Made by a program: the position numbers and the translations under genes. From DASXAI01 sp963728985 (GTDB lineage: Bacteria; Actinomycetota; Acidimicrobiia; Acidimicrobiales; Ilumatobacteraceae), in contig CAVSME010000001.1 of the NCBI GenBank assembly GCA_963728985.1, forward strand, positions 434,001 through 498,000: DNA of 64,000 nucleotides, in the 5' to 3' direction. Shown here piece by piece: positions 1-8,522 of the stretch. The notes below the pieces were generated by a model. The model worked only from the letters and a program-made list of their open reading frames with translations. It was not told the DNA's origin and did no database searches. Every line of letters begins with the position of its first letter. The stretch's first letter is position 1.

Positions 1-758
1 ATGACCGGCGCCAGCTCGGCGGCGGCCACCGGTCCCCGCCGGAGAGCGGCCACGAGGCGCCCCCGTCCCTGCCGGTCGGAGCCGTCGAAGGGCGACTGGC
101 CGCCGCTCACGTGAGCGGAGCCGACGGCGGGATCGGGCGGCGGCTGGCCCGCGAGCTGCCAGGCGCACCACGGCGCCAGCGGGCAGCCGTCGCACCGAGG
201 TCGGGGCCGGCAGCGGTGCGCCCCGAGGTCCATGATCGCCTGGTTCCACGCCCACGATTCACCGGCAGGGGCGAAGTCATCGGCCGCCGCCTGCGCCTCC
301 TTGGCGGTGAGGCGCCGCCCGCTGACGCGGGCCAGGATCCGAGCCACATTGGTGTCGACCACGGCGGCGTCGGCCTCGTAGGCGTAGGCCAGCACGGCGC
401 GGGCGGTGTACGGGCCGACACCGGGCAGCGCGAGGAGACCGGCGAGCGTGTCGGGGAAGCCCGACTCGGCGATCTGGCGCGCCGCCCGGTGCAGGTTCAC
501 CGCCCGGCGGTTGTAGCCGAGCCCTTCCCACGCCCGCACGACCTCGCCCACGGGTGCGGCCGCGCATGCCGCCGCCGTCGGGAACGTCGCGAGGAAGGCG
601 TGATAGCGCGGGAGCACTCGCGGCACCTGCGTCTGCTGGAGCATGAGCTCGGAGACGAGCACGGCCCACGGGTCTCTCGTCCGCCGCCACGGCAGGTCGC
701 GCAGCTGCGTGGCGCCCCACGCCAGCAGCGCTACGCGTGCGTCAGGTGCCCGATCCAC
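1..758 (-). CDS. mutY: A/G-specific adenine glycosylase MutY, 3' end outside window
   Basis: Base-excision repair glycosylase that removes adenine opposite 8-oxoguanine. The N-terminal part reads LPWRRTRDPWAVLVSELMLQ, with the catalytic Glu in SELMLQQTQ. A helix-hairpin-helix LPGVGPYTARAV and the catalytic Asp in VVDTNVARI follow. The iron-sulfur loop reads C-RPRPR-C-DG-C-PLAPW-C, that is C-X5-C-X2-C-X5-C, one residue shorter in the first gap than the usual C-X6-C. At least 252 residues are present and the C-terminal 8-oxoG-recognition domain runs off the left edge. I chose GTG at 758, which overlaps the methyltransferase stop by 28 nt; no later in-frame ATG precedes the conserved core. Identity is secure; the exact start is not. 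Confidence 0.9.
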   Translation of the reverse strand, partial: MDRAPDARVALLAWGATQLRDLPWRRTRDPWAVLVSELMLQQTQVPRVLPRYHAFLATFPTAAACAAAPVGEVVRAWEGLGYNRRAVNLHRAARQIAESGFPDTLAGLLALPGVGPYTARAVLAYAYEADAAVVDTNVARILARVSGRRLTAKEAQAAADDFAPAGESWAWNQAIMDLGAHRCRPRPRCDGCPLAPWCAWQLAGQPPPDPAVGSAHVSGGQSPFDGSDRQGRGRLVAALRRGPVAAAELAPV

Positions 759-1489
759 ACGTCGGTGCGGTACGGGAGCGGGAAGCGCTCCGGGAAGTCC
801 CAGACGAGGTCGAGCACGTCGGCCAGGACGGTGTCGAGGCGCTCGGACGGCCCCGCCGCGAGGTAGCTGATCGAGCGGACGCGGTCGAGCAGCGTCTCGC
901 GATCCACCAGTTGCTCGTACGGGAACGTGCTCAGCTCCAGCGGGGTGATGCGCCCGCGCGCCGCGCCGGCCACCACCGCGGCCCAGTCGGTGCCCCGCTG
1001 GTACGGCGCCTCGACGTTCCACTGGGTCACCTTCGACAGCTCGTTGACCCACGCGACGTTCTCGTCGCGCTGGTTCCACACGAGCGCCAGTCCCCCGGCC
1101 GGCCGCAACACCCGGACGATCTCGGGGACGGCGCGACCGGGATCGAACCAGTGGAAGGCTTGCGCCGACACGACGGCATCGACCGACTCGTCGCCGAGCG
1201 GGATGGACTCGCTGGTGCCGTCGAGCGCTGCCACCTGCGGGAGGGACGCCTCCAGCTTGGCCCGCATCTCGGCCACCGGCTCGACGGCCACGACCTCGGC
1301 CCCGGAGCCCAAGACCAACTCGGTGAACTTGCCCGTTCCGGCCCCGAGGTCGACGGCGCGGCGCCCGGCGGCCAGGCCGAGCTCGCGCACGATGAGATCG
1401 ATGGCCTCGGTGGGGTACGACGGCCGGCCCCGCTCGTAGGCATCGGCGCCCGCGCTGAAGCCGCGCGCCGCTTCGGGTTGGACGGTCAT
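731..1489 (-). CDS. Class I SAM-dependent methyltransferase
   Basis: A 252-residue methyltransferase of the UbiE/type-11 class. The SAM-binding motif I is AVDLGAGTGKFTELVL near residues 40-55. An acidic VAVEP end of strand 2 and the post-motif SAQAFHWFD (in type-11 enzymes this is where the substrate pocket begins) are also present. The substrate cannot be told from sequence. The ATG overlaps the TGA of the upstream MaoC gene by four bases (ATGA), so the two are almost certainly translated from one message, with mutY following. Related proteins act on small molecules or remain uncharacterised. Confidence 0.85.
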   Translation of the reverse strand: MTVQPEAARGFSAGADAYERGRPSYPTEAIDLIVRELGLAAGRRAVDLGAGTGKFTELVLGSGAEVVAVEPVAEMRAKLEASLPQVAALDGTSESIPLGDESVDAVVSAQAFHWFDPGRAVPEIVRVLRPAGGLALVWNQRDENVAWVNELSKVTQWNVEAPYQRGTDWAAVVAGAARGRITPLELSTFPYEQLVDRETLLDRVRSISYLAAGPSERLDTVLADVLDLVWDFPERFPLPYRTDVWIGHLTHA

Positions 1490-2007
1490 CCCTCGGTCCA
1501 GATCTCGGTGCCGTCGTAGGGACGCTGCCGCTTGGGGGCGGCGTCGCGCTTCCAGATCATCACCCGGCGCCGGAAGTAGCACACCTCGACGCCGTCCTGG
1601 TTGAGGCCCTTGGTCTCCACGGTGACGATGCCGCGATCGGGCCGCGACGACGACTCCTTCACGTCGAGCACCCGGGTCTCGGCGTAGATGGTGTCGCCGT
1701 GGAAGGTGGGGTTCTTGTGCTGCAGCGTCTCCACCTCGAGGTTGGCGATGGCGGCGCCGCTCACGTCGGGCACGCTCATCCCGAGGACGAGCGAGTACAC
1801 CAGGTTCCCGACCACCACGTTGCGGCCCTGCACGCTCTCGTGCTCGGCGAACCAGGCGTTGGTGTGCAACGGGTGGTGGTTCATGGTGATCATGCAGAAG
1901 AGGTGGTCGTCGTACTCGGTGATGGTCTTCCCCGGCCAGTGCCGGTACACGTCGCCGACGACGAAGTCCTCCAGGTGGCGCCCGAACGGCCGCTCGTGGG
2001 TGGTCAT
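1486..2007 (-). CDS. MaoC-like (R)-hydratase family protein
   Basis: A 173-residue single hot-dog-fold protein of the MaoC dehydratase family, which hydrates trans-2-enoyl-CoA or mesaconyl-type CoA esters. The active-site segment reads MNHHPLHTN where the hydratase-2 motif has D-x-N-P-[LIV]-H. The His is kept, but the usual Asp aligns with Asn, so activity should be checked. Conserved VVVGNLVYSLVLGMSVPD and FHGDTIYAETRVLDVKES blocks support the family. It sits 12 nt after the flippase-like gene and overlaps the methyltransferase start. A TAGCTT box at 2017-2022 on the minus strand, inside the previous stop, could be an internal promoter. Confidence 0.8.
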   Translation of the reverse strand: MTTHERPFGRHLEDFVVGDVYRHWPGKTITEYDDHLFCMITMNHHPLHTNAWFAEHESVQGRNVVVGNLVYSLVLGMSVPDVSGAAIANLEVETLQHKNPTFHGDTIYAETRVLDVKESSSRPDRGIVTVETKGLNQDGVEVCYFRRRVMIWKRDAAPKRQRPYDGTEIWTEG

Positions 2008-2019
2008 CGCCGCTGAAAG

Positions 2020-3171
2020 CTAATTGGCCGCCGGACTTTCGTTTCGATCGGCCAACTGGAGGCGGTGCTCGGCCGCCTCGGCCGCCTCCGCCGCCACCCG
2101 TCTCAGGCGCTCGAGGCGCCGGGCCCGGGTGATGGACCAGGGCCCGTAGCGGAGGCTGCCATAGGCGATGCCGCCGATGGGCAGCGTCATCCAGTACTGC
2201 ACCAGCCGGTAGGCGGCCACCCCGAGGGCAGCGCTGGTGCGGTCGGCGCCGAAGCCCACGAGGGTGGGGATGAGCACACCTTCGACGATGCCGAGGCCTC
2301 CCGGGGTGATCGGCAGCGCGGCCAGCACATTGGCGAGGCCGAAGGCCACGAACAGACCGTCGGGGCGCACCGTCGTGCCGAAGGCGCGCAGGAAGACCCA
2401 CAGCGACGCCGCGTCGAGCAACCAGTTCACGACGGCCCAGAAGATGACCCGCCACAGCAGCTGTGGATCGGTCATCAGTTCCCGGAGCCGCTTGGCCAAG
2501 CGGTTCACCACCGCCCCGGTGCGCTCCTCGTCGAGCCACTTCACCCGCCGGGCCACCGCCCGCAACGCCCGCTCGGCCGCTTCCTCTCCCTTGATCAGGC
2601 CGATGACGATGGCGGCGAAGATGCCCATGATCACCACGCCGACGATGGCGGCGGTGACGTACAGCGGGTTGAACCCGGCAGCGGGGATCGACACGAGCAG
2701 GGCGATCCACAAGATCACGTTGAGGACGACGGCCGACCCGAGACCGGAGGTGGCCAGGGCGAAGCCGGCGTCGGGGCCCCGCACCCCGGCCGTCGTGAGC
2801 AGGCGGTATCCCATGGCCGAGCCGGCGGCGCTGCCCCCAGGGATCATGTTGGCCACGGCCTTGGTGGCGAGCTGGATGCGAAAGAGGCGGTTGAAGGGGG
2901 TGGCGCCGTGAGGCAGGGCCGCCCTGGTCATGAGGCTGTAGGAGGCCAGCGCCCCGCCCTGGAGGGCGAGACCGATGACGAGCAGGATCGGGTTGACGAC
3001 GAGCACCTCGTCGACGGCGCTGCGCAGGCCGCCGATCTGGGGCAGGACGAGGTAGTACAGGACGAAGATGAAGATGAGGATCTTCAGGCTGCGCCATATC
3101 CGCTTGAACACGACGGAGCCATCGCGGTCGACCTCCGGCGTCTCCGGGGGGTCCGGCGAGACCTCCGACAT
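2020..3171 (-). CDS. Flippase-like integral membrane protein (LPG synthase TM / UPF0104 family)
   Basis: A 383-residue polytopic membrane protein of the AglD/MprF transmembrane-domain family (lysylphosphatidylglycerol synthase TM region). Many hydrophobic helices begin with ILIFIFVLYYLVLPQIGG around residue 35. The family hallmark block PGGLGIVEGVLIPTLVGFG lies near residue 300. There is no MprF aminoacyl-transferase domain, so the likely role is lipid or polyprenyl-linked sugar translocation rather than lysinylation; this is inference. ATG at 3171 follows an AAAGGTGTG ribosome site; GTG at 3174 is an alternative. It heads a minus-strand run with the MaoC, methyltransferase and mutY genes. 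Confidence 0.8.
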   Translation of the reverse strand: MSEVSPDPPETPEVDRDGSVVFKRIWRSLKILIFIFVLYYLVLPQIGGLRSAVDEVLVVNPILLVIGLALQGGALASYSLMTRAALPHGATPFNRLFRIQLATKAVANMIPGGSAAGSAMGYRLLTTAGVRGPDAGFALATSGLGSAVVLNVILWIALLVSIPAAGFNPLYVTAAIVGVVIMGIFAAIVIGLIKGEEAAERALRAVARRVKWLDEERTGAVVNRLAKRLRELMTDPQLLWRVIFWAVVNWLLDAASLWVFLRAFGTTVRPDGLFVAFGLANVLAALPITPGGLGIVEGVLIPTLVGFGADRTSAALGVAAYRLVQYWMTLPIGGIAYGSLRYGPWSITRARRLERLRRVAAEAAEAAEHRLQLADRNESPAAN

Positions 3172-3211
3172 CACACCTTTGCTACCCGAAAACCCCGTGT
3201 TCCGAGAGCCA

Positions 3212-3790
3212 TCAGACGTCGTCTTTGTCGATCCACTTGTGGGCGGGCGGCGGGGGCGGGGCCGCCAGCAGTTCGAGGGCGGCCGCCACCGACGGTGCCC
3301 GATGGGCCAGATCGCGGTGGGCGGCGCGCAGGAAGCCGGCCTCGACGGCGCGGTCGAGGAGCGCCGCGAACGGGTCCCAGAAACCGTCGACGTCGAGCAG
3401 GGCCACCGGCTTGGTGTGCAGGCCGAGCTGACCCCACGTCAGGATCTCGCACAGCTCGTCGAAGGTGCCGAGGCCGCCGGGCAGGGCGACGAAACCGTCG
3501 GCCAGCTCCGCCATCAGCGCCTTGCGCTCGTGCATCGAGCCGGTGACCCGCAGCTCGGTCAAGCCGCGGTGGGCGATCTCCTTGGCCACCAGCGCCTCGG
3601 GCATCACGCCGATCACCTCACCGCCGGCGGCCAGGGTGGCGTCGGCGACCACGCCCATGAGGCCCACGTCGCCGCCGCCGTAGACGAGCCCGACCCCGGA
3701 GGCGGCCAGCGCCGCGCCCAGCTCGGTGGCCGCCTCGGCGTACGCCGGTGACGATCCCCGGTTCGACCCGCAGAAGACGCAGACTCGCAT
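3212..3790 (-). CDS. LOG family (TIGR00730) nucleotide phosphoribohydrolase
   Basis: A 192-residue Rossmann-fold protein of the LOG/YvdD family, cytokinin riboside 5'-monophosphate phosphoribohydrolase-like enzymes that release a base from a nucleoside monophosphate. The diagnostic motif pair is complete: GSMHERKALM followed by the glycine-rich PGGLGTFDEL. The N-terminus VCVFCGSNRGSSPAY is typical. In bacteria the physiological substrate is usually unknown. ATG at 3790 is preferred; GTG at 3793 is possible. It is separated by 40 nt from the flippase-like gene and may be cotranscribed with it. Confidence 0.88.
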   Translation of the reverse strand: MRVCVFCGSNRGSSPAYAEAATELGAALAASGVGLVYGGGDVGLMGVVADATLAAGGEVIGVMPEALVAKEIAHRGLTELRVTGSMHERKALMAELADGFVALPGGLGTFDELCEILTWGQLGLHTKPVALLDVDGFWDPFAALLDRAVEAGFLRAAHRDLAHRAPSVAAALELLAAPPPPPAHKWIDKDDV

Positions 3791-3901
3791 CACGGCCAGT
3801 CAACCAGGCGGTCTCCAGTGCCGAGCCGAAAGGGAACCTTCCGTTCGGAGGAGGGCGCGGATAGGTGGCACGGCTGGATCGTCAACACTGCCTGTGTGAC
3901 G

Positions 3902-3929
3902 GAATTCGCGACATCGTGTCGAATTCGCG
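3902..3929. promoter_or_regulatory. Possible operator: repeated/inverted GAATTCG box
   Basis: GAATTCGCG occurs at 3902-3910 and again at 3921-3929. The stretch GAATTCGCGACA-TCG-TGTCGAATTC also forms an imperfect palindrome. It lies about 70 nt upstream of the acyl-CoA dehydrogenase start. This resembles a TetR-type operator, but no regulator gene is adjacent. Confidence 0.35.
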
Positions 3930-3984
3930 CACACAAGCTCGGCGCCCGTGCAGGTCCTCTGGGCGACCCGAAGAACGTCAGGGC

Positions 3985-3990
3985 TAGCGT
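3985..3990 (+). promoter_or_regulatory. -10 box TAGCGT, leaderless start for acyl-CoA dehydrogenase
   Basis: TAGCGT lies eight bases before GTG 3999, the spacing expected for a leaderless transcript. It decides that start over the upstream GTG at 3948. Confidence 0.55.
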
Positions 3991-3998
3991 TCCCGGCC

Positions 3999-5597
3999 GT
4001 GACCTCGGCACCAGTCCTTCCTGACATCAACGCGGCAGCGACCGTCGTCGACCTCGCCGGCGGCGTCGTCGAGGCCGGCGTCCGCCAGATGAACGCCAGC
4101 GGCGGACCCGACGCCGAGCAGGTGCTGGCCTACGACCTGGCCCACGCCGCCGCCGGGGTGGAGACGGCCCGCGCGATGCTGGAGTACGGGTCGAAGGGCG
4201 ACGTCGAAGCCACCGTCACCTGCGCGTTCGTGGCCGACGTGGTCCACGACCTCATGACCCGCATCGCCGGCCGGGAGGCGCTGTGGGGCGTGGAGACCGA
4301 TCCTTTGCGCGAGGCCCATCCCTTCCTCGCCACGTACCGCGACCCGGCGTTCGTGGCCTCGCTGGCCGCTCTCGACAGCCCCCGCCACCTCGACGCCGAC
4401 TTCGAGCTGGTGCAGGACACGTTCCGGCGCTTCGCCGACGAGAAGATCGTTGCCGTCGCCGAGCACGTCCACCGCACCAACGGCGACGTACCCGAGGAGA
4501 TCATCGCCGGGCTGGGCGAGATGGGCGCCTTCGGCCTGTCCGTCCCCGAGCAGTACGGCGGCTGGGCCGGCGGCGGTGAGCACGACTACCTCGGCATGGT
4601 GGTCGCCACCGAAGAGCTGTCGCGGGGCTCGCTCGGGATCGGCGGGTCGCTCATCACCCGGCCCGAGATCCTCACGCGGGCGCTCGTGAAGGGCGGCACC
4701 GAAGCGCAGAAGCAGGAGTGGCTGCCGAAGCTGGCCACCGGTGAGGTCATGGCGGCGGTGGCAGTGACCGAGCCCGACTACGGGTCCGACGTCGCCGGGT
4801 TGAAGGTGACAGCCACGCCCGCCGAGGGTCCCGGCGGTGAGGCCGGCTACGTGATCAACGGCGTCAAGACCTGGTGCACGTTCGGCGCCCGCGCCGACGT
4901 GCTCATGCTGCTGGCCCGCACCGACCCCGACCGGTCGGCCGCCCACCGTGGTCTCTCGCTGTTCGTGGTGCCCAAGGAGCGGGGCGACGGTCACGGCTTC
5001 GTGCTGGAGCAGCCAGGCGGTGGGCGCATGGAAGGCCGCCCCATCGACACCCTCGGCTACCGCGGCATGCACTCCTACGAGGTGGCCTTCGACGCGTGGT
5101 GGGTGCCGGCCGGCAACCTCATCGGCGGCGAGGAGGGCCTAGGCCGCGGCTTCTACCTCCAGATGGAGGGCTTCGAGAACGGGCGGCTGCAGACGGCGGC
5201 GCGCGCCCTCGGTGTGATGCAGGCGGCGTACGAGGCCGCTCGGGCCTACGCCGGCGACCGCAAGGTGTTCGGCCGGCCGGTGGGCGATTACCAGCTCACG
5301 CAGGTGAAGCTGGCCCGCATGGGCATCCTCATCCAGGCCGCCCGCCAGTTCGCCTACGGGGTGGCCCGCCTCATGGCCAAGGGCGAAGGGGCCATGGAGG
5401 CGTCCATGGTCAAGGCGTACGTCTGCAAGGCGGCGGAGTGGGTGACGCGCGAGGCGCTGCAGATCCACGGCGGCTACGGCTACGCCGAGGAGTACACGGT
5501 GAGCCGGCTGTTCGTGGACGCCCGGGTGCTGTCGATCTTCGAGGGCGCCGACGAGACGCTCTGCCTGAAGGTGATCGCGCGGCGGCTGGCCGGGTAA
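3999..5597 (+). CDS. Acyl-CoA dehydrogenase family protein
   Basis: A 532-residue FAD enzyme that desaturates an acyl-CoA at C2-C3 and passes electrons to ETF. About 110 extra N-terminal residues precede the usual fold. The middle domain has the flavin/substrate block AVAVTEPDYGSDVAGLKVTA and the C-terminal domain has ALQIHGGYGYAEEYTVSRLF. The catalytic Glu is probably in IFEGADETL, matching the YEGT site of classical enzymes. The long N-terminus is seen in larger actinobacterial acyl-CoA dehydrogenases. Chain-length preference is unknown. It is transcribed alone and the downstream acetyltransferase has its own promoter box. Confidence 0.88.
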   Translation: MTSAPVLPDINAAATVVDLAGGVVEAGVRQMNASGGPDAEQVLAYDLAHAAAGVETARAMLEYGSKGDVEATVTCAFVADVVHDLMTRIAGREALWGVETDPLREAHPFLATYRDPAFVASLAALDSPRHLDADFELVQDTFRRFADEKIVAVAEHVHRTNGDVPEEIIAGLGEMGAFGLSVPEQYGGWAGGGEHDYLGMVVATEELSRGSLGIGGSLITRPEILTRALVKGGTEAQKQEWLPKLATGEVMAAVAVTEPDYGSDVAGLKVTATPAEGPGGEAGYVINGVKTWCTFGARADVLMLLARTDPDRSAAHRGLSLFVVPKERGDGHGFVLEQPGGGRMEGRPIDTLGYRGMHSYEVAFDAWWVPAGNLIGGEEGLGRGFYLQMEGFENGRLQTAARALGVMQAAYEAARAYAGDRKVFGRPVGDYQLTQVKLARMGILIQAARQFAYGVARLMAKGEGAMEASMVKAYVCKAAEWVTREALQIHGGYGYAEEYTVSRLFVDARVLSIFEGADETLCLKVIARRLAG

Positions 5598-5626
5598 ATC
5601 CCTGCGCCACCGCTATGGCGGCGTCG

Positions 5627-5632
5627 TAGCGT
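5627..5632 (+). promoter_or_regulatory. -10 box TAGCGT before the Eis-like acetyltransferase
   Basis: TAGCGT followed by seven bases and ATG 5640. Same arrangement as at 3985, 15786 and 25065; probably leaderless. Confidence 0.55.
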
Positions 5633-5639
5633 CGGCGCG

Positions 5640-6860
5640 ATGGGGACTGACGTGCGCGCCATCACCGACGCGGAGCTGCAGCCATGGGGCGACGCCATGT
5701 GGCGCGGCTTCCACCACGAGACGGTCGATGGCTGGGCCGACTTCGCCCGGCCCGACTTCGACCTGAGCCGCACCACCGCCGCCTTCGACCGTGACCGCGT
5801 GGTGGGCACCTTGCGGTCGTTCGCTTCGGCCCTCACGGTGCCGGGCGGGACCGTCGTGCCGAGCGCCGCCCTCACCAACGTCACCGTGGCGCCCACCCAC
5901 CGGCGCCAGGGCCTGCTGCGGCGGATGCTGGAGCCCGACCTGGCCGCGGCCAAGGAGCGGGGCGAGCCCGTCGGGATGCTGATCGCGGCCGAGTTCCCGA
6001 TCTACGGCCGCTTCGGCTACGGCTCCGCTGCCGACCACACCGAGTACGAGATCGACGCCCGCACCGTCGAGTTCGAGCAGCCGGGCACCGGCTCGGTCGA
6101 GCTGGTCGATGCCGCCGCCCTGCGCAAGGAGGCGCCCGCCCTCTACGACCGCCTGCGGCGGGCGCAGCCGGGCTTCATCGAGCGCGACGAGCGCTGGTGG
6201 GACCGCACGCTCCAGATCACGCCGGCACCGAGCGACAAGCCGTACAAGGGCTATCTCGCCATCCATCGCAACGACGCCGGCGAGGCCGAGGGCTACGTCC
6301 GCTACCGCACCGACGGGAAGTGGGACGTGCGCCGGCCCAACGGCACCCTCGAGGTCGACGAGCTGGTCGCCGTCACACCCGGTGCCTACGCCCGCCTGTG
6401 GCGCTACTGCGCCGAGGTCGACTGGGTGGCACGGGTCAGCGCCCCCGACCGCAGCGTCGTCGAGGCGCTGCCGTGGATCGTGGTCGACGCCCGCCACGTC
6501 GTGCAGAAGTGGCGGGCCGACTTCCTGTGGGTCCGTCCGCTCGACACCGCAGCCGCCCTCGCCGCCCGCACCTACCTGGCCCCCGGCCGGGTGGTGCTCG
6601 AGGTGGTCGACGCCCAGGGCCTGGCCAGCGGCCGCTTCGTCGTGGACGGCGGACCGGACGGCGCCACGTGCGCGCCGACCACCGAGTCGGCCGGCCTCAC
6701 GCTGACAGCCGAGGCACTGGGCGCCACCTACCTCGGCAACGTCGAGCTCCGCACCCTGGCCCTGGCCGGTCAGGTCCAGGTGGCCGACGACCGGGCCCTG
6801 GCCACCGCCGACGCCATGTTCCGCACCGACGTCGCCCCCTGGTGCTCCACCTGGTTCTGA
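5640..6860 (+). CDS. Eis-like GNAT family N-acetyltransferase
   Basis: A 406-residue protein with the three-part Eis layout: an N-terminal GNAT domain, a second degenerate GNAT-like domain and a C-terminal SCP2-like domain. The acetyl-CoA loop is VTVAPTHRRQGLLRRML near residue 80-95. FPIYGRFGYG carries the Tyr that acts as general acid in mycobacterial Eis. The protein ends MFRTDVAPWCSTWF, matching Eis proteins whose terminal carboxylate of Phe is catalytic. Eis enzymes acetylate amines, including aminoglycosides; the natural target here is unknown. The start is set by the TAGCGT box seven bases upstream. Confidence 0.88.
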   Translation: MGTDVRAITDAELQPWGDAMWRGFHHETVDGWADFARPDFDLSRTTAAFDRDRVVGTLRSFASALTVPGGTVVPSAALTNVTVAPTHRRQGLLRRMLEPDLAAAKERGEPVGMLIAAEFPIYGRFGYGSAADHTEYEIDARTVEFEQPGTGSVELVDAAALRKEAPALYDRLRRAQPGFIERDERWWDRTLQITPAPSDKPYKGYLAIHRNDAGEAEGYVRYRTDGKWDVRRPNGTLEVDELVAVTPGAYARLWRYCAEVDWVARVSAPDRSVVEALPWIVVDARHVVQKWRADFLWVRPLDTAAALAARTYLAPGRVVLEVVDAQGLASGRFVVDGGPDGATCAPTTESAGLTLTAEALGATYLGNVELRTLALAGQVQVADDRALATADAMFRTDVAPWCSTWF

Positions 6861-6872
6861 TCAGTTCGGGGT

Positions 6873-7550
6873 TCAGACCAGGCCGAGGAGCTCGGTGAGC
6901 GACTCGATGCGCTCGTGGGGGTCGGCGCCGGCGTCCCCGTAGGGGTCGAGCAAAAGGGGCGTGAGGCCGGCCGCCGTGGCCCCGCCCACGTCGTAGCGGA
7001 TGCTGTCGCCCACGTAGGCGATGCGGTCGTGGGCGATGCCGAGCGCGTCGACCGCCGACACGAAGATGCCCGGATCGGGCTTCGACACGCCGACGACGTG
7101 GGAATCGACCACGCACAGCACGCCGGCACCGGTGCCCTCCCCCACCTGGCAGACGCCGGCGCGCGCCAGTACACCCTCGATCTGCCCGCTCGCGTTCGAC
7201 ACCACCCCGATGGGGACCTCGCGCTCCACGAGCTGGTGCAGCACGGCCGTCGAGCCTTCGTTCGGGTAGCGCCACAGGTGGACGTTGAAGGTGGACCGGA
7301 ACACCAGCACCGCCTCCTCCAGGTGGTCACTGTCCACGCCGACGGTGGCCACGTAGGCGTCGCCGTACCGGGTCCAGTCCTCCTCCTCGGAGCGGTCGAC
7401 CGCTCTCATCCCGGCGTAGTGGGCCCGGTGATGCACGGCGTAGTCGGCCGAGCCCCCGTACGGCACCAGCAACGGCGCCAGCACCGTCGGGTCGGGCATG
7501 ACGAGCACCCCGCCCGCGTCGAAGAGGACCGCGTCGAACCGCTTCGTCAT
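6873..7550 (-). CDS. HAD-superfamily hydrolase with atypical motif I
   Basis: A 225-residue HAD-IA-type hydrolase. Motif I is LFDAGGVLVM: the nucleophile Asp (residue 11) is present, but the Asp two positions later, the acid/base of phosphatases, is Gly. Motif II is VVSNASG, the motif III Lys is in VSKPDPGIF, and motif IV is YVGDSIRYDV. Lack of the second Asp occurs in some HAD dehalogenase-like and non-phosphatase members, so phosphatase activity is not assured. Its ATG overlaps the TGA of the CoA-lyase gene by four bases, so the pair is coupled. It meets the Eis-like gene tail to tail with 12 nt between stops. Confidence 0.82.
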   Translation of the reverse strand: MTKRFDAVLFDAGGVLVMPDPTVLAPLLVPYGGSADYAVHHRAHYAGMRAVDRSEEEDWTRYGDAYVATVGVDSDHLEEAVLVFRSTFNVHLWRYPNEGSTAVLHQLVEREVPIGVVSNASGQIEGVLARAGVCQVGEGTGAGVLCVVDSHVVGVSKPDPGIFVSAVDALGIAHDRIAYVGDSIRYDVGGATAAGLTPLLLDPYGDAGADPHERIESLTELLGLV

Positions 7551-8479
7551 GAACGCGAGAAGCCAGCGCGCGTGCCGCGGCTCACGAACTTGATGGCCAT
7601 CTTGCGGGAGGCCTCGTCGATCATCTCGTCGCCGAACATCACCGCACCCTTGCGGTCACCGGCGGTGGCCTGCTCGTAGGCCTCGAGGATGTCCCACGCC
7701 CGGTCGAACTGCTCCTGCGTCGGGGAGAACAGCTCGTTCAGGATGGTGACCTGGTCGGGGTGGAGGGCCCACTTGCCGTCGTAGCCGAGCACCTTCGTGC
7801 GCTGGCAGTAGTCGCGGAAGGCGTCCTGGTCGCGGATCTTGAGGAAGGGCCCGTCGATCACCTGGAGCCCGTTGGCCCGGCCCGCCATCAGGATCTTGGA
7901 GAACACGTAGTGGAAGTGATCGCCGGGGTACTCGGGGATCTGCACGCCGCCGGTGAGGACGGGCATCTCGATCGACGCGGCGAAGTCGGCCGGACCGAAG
8001 ATGATCGTCTCCAGCCGGGGCGAGGCGGCGCAGATCTCCTCGACGTTGATCAGGCCGCGGGCCGTCTCGATCTGGGCCTCGATGCCGATGTGACCAGCGG
8101 GCAGACCGGCGTGCGCCTCGACCTGGGTGAGCAGCAGGTCGAGGGCCACGACCTGCGACGCGTCCTGCACCTTGGGCAGCATGACCTCTTCGAGGCGCTC
8201 GCCGGCGTTGCCGACCACGTCCACGACGTCGAACACGGTCCATGCCGTATCCCACGCGTTGATGCGGACGCAGACGACCTTGTCGCCCCAGTCCTGGTTC
8301 TTGATGGCGTCCACGACCTTGCCGCGCGCCGCCTCCTTCTCCAGCGGAGCCACGGAGTCCTCGAGGTCCATGAACACCATGTCCGAGCCGAGCCCGGGGG
8401 CCTTGGTCAGCATCTTCTCGCTGGAACCGGGGACGGACAGGCAGGACCGCCGAGGCAGGTCACGGGAGCGCGCGGACAT
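7547..8479 (-). CDS. HpcH/HpaI-citrate lyase beta family CoA-ester lyase
   Basis: A 310-residue TIM-barrel lyase of the CitE / malyl-CoA lyase family, which cleaves or condenses (3S)-malyl-CoA, beta-methylmalyl-CoA or similar esters with Mg2+. Motifs seen are RSCLSVPGSSEKML at the N-terminus, MDLEDSVAP, the metal Glu in IEAQIETARG, the metal Asp in FGPADFAAS, and GKWALHPDQV near the C-terminus. The length fits malyl-CoA lyase rather than CitE. A MaoC hydratase gene at 1,486 could supply a mesaconyl-type step, but the two are not in one operon. Start ATG 8479 lies eight bases after a TAGCCT box. Confidence 0.82.
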   Translation of the reverse strand: MSARSRDLPRRSCLSVPGSSEKMLTKAPGLGSDMVFMDLEDSVAPLEKEAARGKVVDAIKNQDWGDKVVCVRINAWDTAWTVFDVVDVVGNAGERLEEVMLPKVQDASQVVALDLLLTQVEAHAGLPAGHIGIEAQIETARGLINVEEICAASPRLETIIFGPADFAASIEMPVLTGGVQIPEYPGDHFHYVFSKILMAGRANGLQVIDGPFLKIRDQDAFRDYCQRTKVLGYDGKWALHPDQVTILNELFSPTQEQFDRAWDILEAYEQATAGDRKGAVMFGDEMIDEASRKMAIKFVSRGTRAGFSRS

Positions 8480-8487
8480 GGGCCCGC

Positions 8488-8493
8488 AGGCTA
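8488..8493 (-). promoter_or_regulatory. -10 box TAGCCT for the CoA-lyase/HAD pair
   Basis: Reads TAGCCT on the minus strand, eight bases before ATG 8479; probable leaderless promoter. Confidence 0.5.
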
Positions 8494-8522
8494 GTGCTCT
8501 GACCAGCAGCAGAGCACTCTCG

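Larger units (their letters stand above)
3791..3998. other. Intergenic region between divergent LOG and acyl-CoA dehydrogenase genes
   Basis: A 208-nt gap with no convincing gene. It holds the repeated GAATTCGCG pair listed separately and a TAGCGT promoter box. Around 3836-3862 a stretch (TTCGGAGGAGGGCGCGGATAGG) is cut short here for length; it resembles a decayed end of the MITE-like repeat found at 29,883 and 31,301. Confidence 0.5.

Noticed and set aside
3836..3862. Fragment resembling a MITE end near the LOG gene
   Set aside because: Only part of the terminal repeat is recognisable, with no second end or duplication; too weak for an element call.
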